A DNA stretch of 64,000 nt from Nectonema munidae (lineage: Eukaryota > Nematomorpha > Nectonematoida > Nectonematidae). The position numbers and the translations under genes were made by a program. Below are positions 56,318 through 64,000 of this stretch, piece after piece (positions within the stretch are counted from its first letter, which is position 1; the number at the start of each line of letters is the position of its first letter). Below the pieces are notes generated by a model. The model was not told where the DNA came from, made no database searches, and saw only the letters and a list, made by a program, of their open reading frames with translations. Where the stretch lies: assembly GCA_030549495.1 (NCBI GenBank), contig JAUIRK010000501.1, forward strand, positions 461,001-525,000. The letters run 5' to 3'.

Positions 56318-56762
56318 CAGTGGTTCCCAACCTTTTTTATCCCGTTCCCCCTTTTTCAGTCACTTTTTTACCTGTGGACCCCTACAACTGAATAGTTTGA
56401 GCCAACAAAATTAATCAAAGATTTTTATGCAAAAAATTATTGTAGTCATCTGATTAAATCGTATGCTTATTCATATGAAATCAGAGAAATCGTAAAGCCT
56501 GACATAAAATGTGAATTTTTTTCCAAATAAAATATAAATTTTTCAAAAATATTGTAACTAATAAAAAGCATACATAAAGATTCAAAATATGAAACTTTAA
56601 AAAAGGGAAGAAAATATTTATTTAAAAAAGCTCTGAATATATTTATTTACATTGATTTGGAAAATAGAAGTATATTAAAGGAGATTCAGCATAAGTAGTT
56701 TGAAGTAGAATTTCCATGGACCCCTTGAAATTCTTCCATGGACCTCCGGTTGGGAACCACTG
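56318..56762. mobile_element. hAT MITE, CAGTGGTTCCCAACC ends
   Basis: CAGTGGTTCCCAACCTTTTT and the inverse of GGTTGGGAACCACTG form TIRs. Target duplication TTTTAGGG/TTTTAGGC (56310-56317 and 56763-56770). Shares CCTGTGGACCCCTA with 24432-24833. Inserted in the MULE. Confidence 0.9.
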
Positions 56763-57150
56763 TTTTAGGCGAAATGAATCTACGAGTTCCTCGTAGATTT
56801 ATGGTATAAAATAGATTACAAAGTATTCCGAATGAAGCAGCTGCATGTTTAAGGAATGAGTACTCCAAATTTAGTTGAAATAACAAAACAGGAAACCTTC
56901 TCAAAGTTCACTTCTTTGCCAGCAAATAGATGGGGTTTCTATATACCACACAAATATAGAAGAAGACGAAGCTTTTTTACTTTTGGACTCTTGAAAAGGA
57001 GATAATCATAACGTTTTAATTTTTGAAACTTTTAAAATGATGCAACTAATGGCACGATATCAACTCTGGTTCGTTGATGGAAATTTCAAGATGTGTCCAA
57101 GTATTTTTTGTCACGTTTCCACAGTTCACAAACTTCTCAATGATGCAGTT

Positions 57151-57426
57151 CAGTGGCGAATCCAGAAATTTCTTATAGGAGGGCCGCAATCTTTTTTTTT
57201 TTTTGCAATTTTGCTAAAAGTCTTCAGAGAGTACGACAGCTGTATTATGTCTTCTAGAATCACTAATTACCTATGTTTTCATATTTTTAACATCATTTTG
57301 CCATGAATAAATTGCAAACATTTATTTTTTATACATGTAAGGGTATACATTAGTAAGGGTAATTTTCGAAGCCATTTTCTTATGGGTGGGGGCTAGGCCC
57401 ATGAGGCCCCCCTGGATCCGCCACTG
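57151..57426 (-). mobile_element. hAT MITE, CAGTGGCGGATCC family, copy 2
   Basis: Perfect 8-bp target duplication ATGCAGTT (57143-57150 and 57427-57434); ends CAGTGGCGAATCCAGAAATT and inverse CAGTGGCGGATCCAGGGGG. Inverted relative to the copy at 28860-29163. It splits the MULE core just after LLNDAV. Confidence 0.95.
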
Positions 57427-57720
57427 ATGCAGTTATACCTTATTTGTGTTGGATTACTTCCAAACGAATCAAAAGAACCCAGCTTTGCCTGTTACTTTTC
57501 AATCTATCTCAATTATGCTGAAGAGTAGTGCATTTGCGAGAAAGACTCTGTGAAAGTTTTGGCGTGCGATATAAGGCGAAGAAGGTGAAGAAAATTGGAA
57601 ACGCGGGAGCTTTAAAATCTCCAAAAATGGAAAGTTTAATCTTAAAAGGTTCCAGCAATTTAGGAAAAGCAAAGAAAAGCTTTACTCGAAAGTGAATCAA
57701 TTTTTGATTTATTGCAGGTA

Positions 57721-58205
57721 ATTTATGCCGAAAAAGTTAAATAAAAAAGTTTCGTTTAAAAAAATCTAATCATACGCAAAAAAAATCTCTTATTTTTAGT
57801 GGTCTTAGCTTAGGAAATATGATTCCATTTTTTCAAAAGTAAATTTTTTTCTCATGAGTCTAAAAAGCAAAAATATTTCAGGGGTTATTGCCCTCACTAA
57901 AAAAACGTATGTGAACTTTCATAACACTCTATGAATGCGAATAATATAACTAAATTATTAGGAATGCATTTTTGATGGGATGTGTTTTTTTTATTGTGAT
58001 TTCGTTTAATTTTTACTTGATAACGTTGCGTTGAACACTCTAATATATCGTTACAATCGATAGAGATCAATAGAAATCGATTTTTCCATCCCCTTTTTAA
58101 TTTTTAGCCAATTGTCTAGTCATTTTATTATATCTAATCAAACACGGAGCTCACTTTATTATAAAAAAGTTGGTAATATATAATTCTTATTATAAATTGT
58201 TTGTT
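57721..58205. other. No gene seen
   Basis: AT-rich spacer. Confidence 0.5.
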
Positions 58206-58207
58206 GT

Positions 58208-58300
58208 TCAATGGGACGTGAGTAGGGTTGGTTGGATGCTGGATTCGACAACTCAGGGTCTGTCTTGGGTTCGATCCCGCAATACCTTTACTTTTTTATT
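58208..58300 (+). mobile_element. tRNA-headed SINE, second copy
   Basis: An A-box-like GGGTTGGTTGGATGCTGG precedes a perfect B box GGTTCGATCCC at 58268-58278. Shares its head with 25007-25078. The downstream part differs, so the body is diverged or another insertion follows. Confidence 0.6.
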
Positions 58301-58330
58301 ATTATTTGAAAATAAAGATGGTTAACCAAA

Positions 58331-58539
58331 TCTTCCAAAACATCAAGACGTTGGACACGGGAGACATAAATTATTTAATTTAAAAACTTAAATCAAAATA
58401 ATAATCAATTATAATTGATTATAAAAAATAAAATTAAGAATCGTCATCGCACTTCTTCCTCCTTTCGAGGTTTTGGAAGGAGATGACTAAAATTTTGAGG
58501 CCTTGTCTCTCGTGTCCAACGTCTTGATGTTTTGGAAGA
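58331..58539. repeat. Foldback with 36-bp arms
   Basis: TCTTCCAAAACATCAAGACG and on (58331-58366) is inverted at 58504-58539 with one mismatch. The 137-bp centre has its own AATCAATTATAATTGATT palindrome. Confidence 0.9.
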
Positions 58540-58606
58540 TCCAGCAATCTATTTATATATATAACAAGGATGATGAACCATTTTTACTTTCAAATAATAA
58601 TAATAA

Positions 58607-58752
58607 TAAAGACATAATTATAAAGACGGCAAAACTTTATTCAATTTTTCAAATAATATTTATAAATTTATATTGAATATTCGTTGAAAAAAGCTCAGGA
58701 GAGCCGAAATATGCCATTGAAAAAGTTTTGTCCTTTTTATAATTATGTCTTT
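58607..58752. repeat. Second inverted repeat, about 30-bp arms
   Basis: AAAGACATAATTATAAA followed by CAAAACTTT at 58607-58638 is inverted at 58722-58752. It lies about 70 bp after the first foldback, and a (TA)n run follows at 58757. Confidence 0.75.
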
Positions 58753-59040
58753 AACATTATATATATATATATATACTGTAAAGTACTTTAATTTCGGAAA
58801 ACAATATTTTGCCAATTATGTTTCAAAAACAAATCCGCGGCACAAACTTTTCTAAAATGTGAGATATTTCGCCAAAAGAATGAGTTTTTACTTGTTAAGC
58901 ACTTAATATGGAAATTACAGTGATTTTTAATTTTATATATCAAAGATTTTAAATGTTATAAAAAATTTCATATAAAAAAGCTTTAAACGCTGGAAATTAA
59001 GTCAGCATAATTCTTCTATATATTTAAGTACAATACAATA

Positions 59041-59330
59041 GGCCTGGCAAACGATAGAATTTTTTCTTTTGTTCTCTCCCGTCGTGTTGCCAGACCACTT
59101 ATGTTTCAGGTGATAACTTTAAATTATTTTCTTAATGTTTCTCAAAAGTAATGCATATTTTAATTAAAAAATCCTGAATTAGAAGTTAGTTTTCTCAAGT
59201 TCAAGAAAAACATTCATAACTAATATATGTATGTTTCTCAAACCCTATAATTTATATGTTGCATATACTTTTTATATATTTCGTAGGTACCTTTTGTTGT
59301 CTCCAGTGGTCTTGTCAGACTGCTGAAATC
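59041..59330. repeat. GTCTGGCAA inverted and direct repeats
   Basis: GGCCTGGCAAACGA (59041) pairs with TCGTGTTGCCAGACC (59082-59096). GTTCTCTCCCGTCGTGTTGC (59071) is repeated, diverged, as GTTGTCTCCAGTGGTCTTGT (59296). Related to 14657-14697. Family unknown. Confidence 0.5.
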
Positions 59331-59531
59331 AAATCAATTACAGAGTAAATTATGTTTTATTGAGTAACTCTATAATAATATATGGAATGTTAATAATTTA
59401 TAGGATTTTCTTCCAAGAATAAACATCAAATCGCATAAATAATAAATAACAGATATATAAATAATACATATAATATATATTGGATTCAAATAAAATAAAT
59501 GCATACGGTGCAAGAAAGTAGTAATATTTGA

Positions 59532-60360
59532 TTGGTTGAAATGACTAAAAAGTATGAGCGCTTGTCTCCCATGTTTAATCCCAAGCAAAGGAAGCAGAAT
59601 AGAATCGATGAAACTAATATAATAGTCGTAAATGATATTGATCATAACAACACTTTAACAGCAAAACTTGGTTCAATTGAGAAAAAACTTGATACATTTC
59701 AAGGGAGGATAAGAGTGAAAACGGAAGCGAGAATAACGACCCAAAAAATTTTTTTTGAAAAACCTTCTGAAAAGATCATGATTTTAAAAAAGAAAAATAA
59801 AGATACGAAACGCAAAGATATTAAGGCCTATGCGTCTGTTATTCTAAATGATACAAAAGTAACTAAGACGTTTTTTAAAATGAGCTAGTAAGCTCCTTAT
59901 TCCCAGATTCAAGATGGCTGTGTGAAGCTGAAAAGCGCTTTCAAAATAGTCCACAACTTTCAACTGTTTTTACCTGTTGAAATCAAAGATGACGAAATTA
60001 TACCTTTGATTAAAGCAAAAATTATCACACATCAAGCCGTAGTGGATGCTGCATTCAAATCAATTCACTCTAAAGCGAACAAAGAAAAAAATGCAAAGTC
60101 TTTATTTTGTGTGCTTTCTCCAGATGTACGCTCTGATTTATACAAAAGAAATGACTTAATATATGCGGACCTAACTTGTGTTGTAAACTAGAACATAAGC
60201 CGATTTGTTAGTACTTATTACTGTTCGGGTAATGATAAAGGCATAGACTGTGAATACCAAGATGATCCTTGTAAACTCAAAAGCTCAAACTGTAGCGAAC
60301 GCAACCGTGTATCGATATCCCCTTCATCCCTTAGCTATCAATTATCCTTTAGTTAATAAT
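59532..60360 (+). pseudogene. Probable LINE ORF1 remnant
   Basis: Two open frames in series: 59550-59888 (Lys-rich, with a coiled-coil-like LGSIEKKLDTFQGRI and later RKDIKAYASVILND) and 59922-60191 (FLPVEIKDDEIIPLIKAKII, LFCVLSPDVRSDLYKRNDLI, YADLTCVV). After a stop the sequence continues YYCSGNDKG and CEYQDDPCKLKSSNC, Cys-containing like a zinc knuckle. Order (coiled coil, RRM-like part, knuckle) suggests LINE ORF1, but I do not recognise the family. It could be a relic of an unknown element. Confidence 0.45.
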
Positions 60361-60802
60361 TATTAACTAAATTATTTTTAATTAATTTGTTTTTGAAGAG
60401 TTCTTTCACGATGATATTTTGGTTTGTATGAAAAAACTATTACTCTGGTATTTAATCTTATAAGAAGTATCAACATTATAAACTTTCCTGTTGAACAAGA
60501 TGTGTGTGTGTGTATATATGGCATATCTTGATAATAGGGCTCTCCTGAAAAATAGCCATCCCAAAATTTTATCTCCTGGGGAATAACCATACCAACTGTA
60601 CTAGGGTAGTTTTTCTTAAGGAAATCCATTCAAAGTGCAAAAAAATTAATTTATTAACTCAACGCGCATAATTGATCAATTTTTTACAAAAAATCTAAAA
60701 TTTTACAAATCCGAGACATTTCTATTTTTACTATATGTTATTAAGCTTGAGCCAATAACATTCGTAGAAAATGTATTTTTAACTTTGGTCCATGTTTTTG
60801 GT
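60361..60802. other. No gene seen; short (GT)n
   Basis: AT-rich, with a TGTGTGTGTGTATA run near 60502. Confidence 0.5.
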
Positions 60803-62093
60803 GGTATGCGGACACTTGTCCGATAGACATTTGCTCGACGAACAACCTTCCGAGTAGGACAACTGCCAGACGGATATGTTCCCGATAAATGTAATTTTAA
60901 TTGGGCAAAAAGTTTTGTGATTTGCGTTTTATTAAATTAAAGACCAACAATTAATTTAAATCGCTTATAGTTTTTCATTTCTCATAAAAATAATTAGCCA
61001 TAGAGTTAAAAGTAAGTCATGTTTTATTTCCCATTCTTATTAAATATATCATAAAACCCTATTGCAGGGAACCCAGAAGATGCGGTAGGACTCAAACCCA
61101 CCCTACCCCCTCTCCCATAAAAATCAGAGAAAGACTAGAGCTTAGAACTTGGTCCTTTCAATAGCTACGCAATTCACACACAGAATAAGAATTGCCCCTA
61201 TTGCAGGGAACCCAGAAGATGCGGTGTGACTCAAACCCAACCAACTCTCCCCACCCTAGCCCCTCTCCCACAAAAATCAGAGAAAGACTAGAGCCTGGGG
61301 ATGCGAATGGCTACTTGCACCCATCCCGACATACAAGATTCTCGCCATGTTGGTCAGACATGTTGAGACGCGGCAGAAAAGTTAAATCATAAAGCAAAAT
61401 TAAAATTTTATTTTAAACCAAAATATTTCAATCATAAATCTTTTATAATAATTCAAGCTCACGACACTGTTTACCTTGGATTAAAATTGTCAACAAAATA
61501 GTTTTAATTTTTTTTACCTAATGATATAGTTATAATTAATACATAATTCCGTTTAGATATAATTTGAAATATGAAATAAATAATATTTCAAATTTCAAAA
61601 AAAAAGACACAAACTTAAAAAATTTATTTAGACGTAAAAATTAACAAATAAAAAACTTATTTTTAATTTAATGTCAAAAAACTGTATAGCTTTAAATTAA
61701 AAAAACAGTTTTAATTTTTTTTTAATTTATAAAAATAAATAAAAAAAATTTTTTTTTTAATTTTTATTAATTTGGATTAATTCTCTATTTTATTTTTTCC
61801 AACAACAATTCTATTCTTTGCATTACTTACAGCGATTCTTTTTGTCAAGTCTTGATATTTATTCTTCTTTGGTGGATCACATATGGCATTTGTTGAAATG
61901 GGGTTTGATTAAATACACTTGCGCTTTTGAAGGAAATAAGATTTAATTTGAAGTTGTAGTTCTTTGAAAATGAAATTTCTTGCAATATTTAGTTATTTTT
62001 TGATTGGTAGTGTTTAAGATATAAAAGAATTAATCTAAAAATTATCTTATCCGGCAGTTGCCCATTGGTCAGTTGACCTAGAACCGGCATACC
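60803..62093. mobile_element. Possible old short-word-ended element
   Basis: Left: GGTATGCGGACACTTGTCCG, then GACAACTGCCAGACGGAT. The inverse of the right end: GGTATGCCGGTTC, then GGCAACTGCCGGATAAG. The word style matches 35665-36359. The target duplication is unclear and the arms are strongly diverged. Confidence 0.35.
61057..61296. repeat. Tandem duplication, 139-bp offset
   Basis: CCCTATTGCAGGGAACCCAG at 61057 recurs at 61196, and AAAATCAGAGAAAGACTAGA occurs in both copies (about 90-100 bp each). GC-richer than the surroundings. Function unknown. Confidence 0.85.
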
Positions 62094-64000
62094 TGTTATA
62101 ATGCATTTTTATTTTCAATATCACAATGTAAGTGTAAATATGCTTCTAGAACTGTCAGAAAGAGTGAAAATGCTCTTATTAATCTAAAATATAACTTATT
62201 TAACATGTCTTAAAAAAAGAATAATATTTTTTAGTTTTTGAGTGATTTCTAATTAAAAATGTTTAAAAGCGGAAATATTTGGAGATTTTTTTGGAAATTA
62301 ATATTGACGATTTAATTAATATATGCACATTTATTTTTTGGAAAAAATAATTCTTATCAAGTAAATTAGTAAAGTACATTGAAGATGTTTCAAAGAAATC
62401 TAAGAAATAGACGAAACTGGATTTGTTAGTAGAGAGTTGTGAAAAAGTCGTATGCCAATAAAAATATAAGTCACTTGTCAATATATGAATTATACGTTTC
62501 AATGGATTTAAACAACTCTGATCAAAATATTCGATTAAAATTCAAAATGCCACACAAATCAAGATGATGTCATTCCAGTGGTATACGGGTTATAATGACG
62601 TGCTTAAATCACAACAGATTTCACGCCTAATAAATCACTAATGCTGTTGAAGGAAATTTCTGTTTACTGGATAAACGAATCTCATTCCACTAACAAAATG
62701 ACGCAGGCAATTTCTCGATTTTAATGAAGTTTTATATCAAATTGATTTGTAAAGTCTGCTTTTTCCCGAATGAAATCGGTTAAAGCACGATTTATCTGTC
62801 ATTATGGTTTTAAATCGCAAGAGATTAGTCTCGCCAAAATATAGATTCACACATGCCGTAGATCGATTATATCTACAGATACTAAATATATTATACGGTG
62901 GATAACTCACAAAGCATTCGTTGATAAAGAAGAGATGAGAAAATGGGAAGAATGGTAAATCTGAAACATCCGTAAAGTTCATTTAATTTATTTTTCACGT
63001 TCCTCATTTTCCTATAAAGAAAACCTTTTAATACGGTTCTGTCTCTGAGTTATAAATACTAATAATTTTTAATATCAAAATATGGTTAATATCTCGAAAA
63101 AATCGTCAATAAAAATGAAATATTGTGAAAATATTGATCTAAAAACTGTTGTTGATAAATTAGCTCTCCTTCATGCTATGATTTTTTCCTTGGTCTTGCG
63201 AGGGTTTGGTTCATCCATATGAGAATTATCGTTGCCGATTTCAAGGAAGATATATTCATCCAGGTGAAATAAAATGTCAAATTTACTATTTTTAGTTCTA
63301 TTTCCTCTTTTTAAATTTTATTTTGTCTATTTCCAATAATTGAATTTTGTATTTTGTACTCTTGTATTTTAGAAAGACTAAAATGAATTGCAAAAAGGAT
63401 GGAATAGAATTTGGAAAAAACGAAATGATACATCTCTTTAATAAAAAATGATCGGAATGCAGTTTTCTCAAAAATATATGTCTTATGTGAAAAGTGAAAA
63501 ATAAAGGCAGGGCGAGGGGATGATGCCAAAATTTGTAAAAATTGATGGAAAAAAGCTTGCTCATTAGAAAAGAAGGAAAAAAGGTCAATTTAAATATGTA
63601 GGTATGCTACAAGCAATCGCGTAGCCGGAAGTTTAAAGAGCCAGATCGTTGCTAGTTTGAAGAGAGAATAAAATCCATGAAAATTTCATCCACCAAAATA
63701 ATTGAAATGATATTTCTATATTATTTGTGTCAATGAAGAAGTAATGCAATACAAAATGAAAAGCTCAAAAAGTAGGGGTTGTATAAATGCAAAAAGATAT
63801 GAAGAAAAGGTATTTCATGAAATAATATGAGTTTGTGAATTAGGAAAATCTAGAATCTAAATAAAATGTTAAAAAGCTTTTTTAAATTGATGATAAAACT
63901 TTTAACCTAATGGGAGACATTAGGACAATTCATTTTCTAAGATTACGTATCGGTAAAATGCTCATCTGACATTGCGTAAAAAGGCATAATTAATCTAAGA
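62094..64000. other. No certain gene; one exon-like segment
   Basis: At 63203-63263 a 61-nt plus-strand segment lies between TTCCTTGGTCTTGCGAG and CAG/GTGAAAT and reads GLVHPYENYRCRFQGRYIHP. No partner exon or family is recognised. 62500-62990 is GC-richer and non-repetitive. Otherwise AT-rich. Confidence 0.25.

Larger units (their letters stand above)
56150..57720 (+). pseudogene. MULE transposase, second copy, with two MITE insertions
   Basis: Plus strand. The piece at 56780-56880 (RLQSIPNEAAACLRNEYSKF) resembles the region between the FLYWCH finger and the core. At 57052-57150 the core reads RYQLWFVDGNFKMCPSIFCH, then VSTVHKLLNDAV, containing the first catalytic Asp (W..DG.FK..P..F.Q...VH). 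It resumes after the MITE at 57435 with IPYLCWITSK and further residues. The last part to 57720 is Lys-rich and poorly preserved. Stops and frame changes are frequent. Confidence 0.65.

Noticed and set aside
62737-62982. Minus-strand 81-codon open frame in a GC-richer patch
   Set aside because: No domain, no splice partners and no conserved neighbours; could be chance.

Overview
This is a eukaryotic, animal-type window: very AT-rich, with introns, split genes and dense transposon debris. The mix (piggyBac, hAT, FLYWCH-type MULE, CR1-, RTE- and Jockey-like LINEs, tRNA-headed SINEs) fits an arthropod. A parasitic copepod such as a sea louse is a guess from composition and repeat content, not shown by the sequence. 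Start codons and introns were judged by eye from open frames, splice sites and family resemblance.

Only two host genes are supported. One is DPM3 (9861-10157, +), a single coding exon for the small membrane subunit of dolichol-phosphate mannose synthase. The other is an RGS protein on the minus strand. Four exons (19536-19397, 18983-18817, 18298-18129, 12082-11996) join with matching codon phases, and a fifth upstream exon at 33545-33426 is possible. No separate exon-sized open frame reveals it: it appears only when splice sites and phases are considered together. Its last exon was not found. DPM3 lies just downstream on the opposite strand.

Most of the rest is mobile DNA, often nested. 0.4-3.2 kb: decayed CR1-like LINE. 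4.4-7.9 kb: integrase-type (KRBA2/Ginger-like) element split by a 2.45 kb piggyBac-ended element full of about 150-bp repeats. 8.0-9.65 kb: RTE-like LINE. 15.2-18.1 kb: hAT ending 43 bp from an RGS exon. 20-25.5 kb: small hAT, piggyBac and other MITEs and a SINE. 26.4-28.3 kb: FLYWCH MULE between two short-word repeat arrays. 28.46-31.63 kb: piggyBac with good TIRs and TTAA ends. 35.7-36.4 and 41.6-41.9 kb: long-TIR foldback elements with 9-12 bp target duplications. 37.3-40.8 kb: Jockey-like LINE inserted in a hAT copy. 44.4-49.9 kb: hAT carrying a 3.66 kb piggyBac-ended 151-bp repeat element. 50.5-55.8 kb: piggyBac holding a second piggyBac and a GC-richer RT/RNase H fossil. 56.1-57.7 kb: second MULE with two hAT MITEs. 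58-60.4 kb: SINE, foldbacks and a LINE ORF1-like relic. The last 2 kb hold nothing recognisable apart from one weak exon candidate.

The most unusual structures are the piggyBac-ended elements with 150-151 bp tandem arrays at both ends, and a group of elements whose ends are built from short, varying words (15-22 bp). Two of that group have clean target duplications of Mutator size, and a FLYWCH-MULE gene in the window sits between two such arrays.
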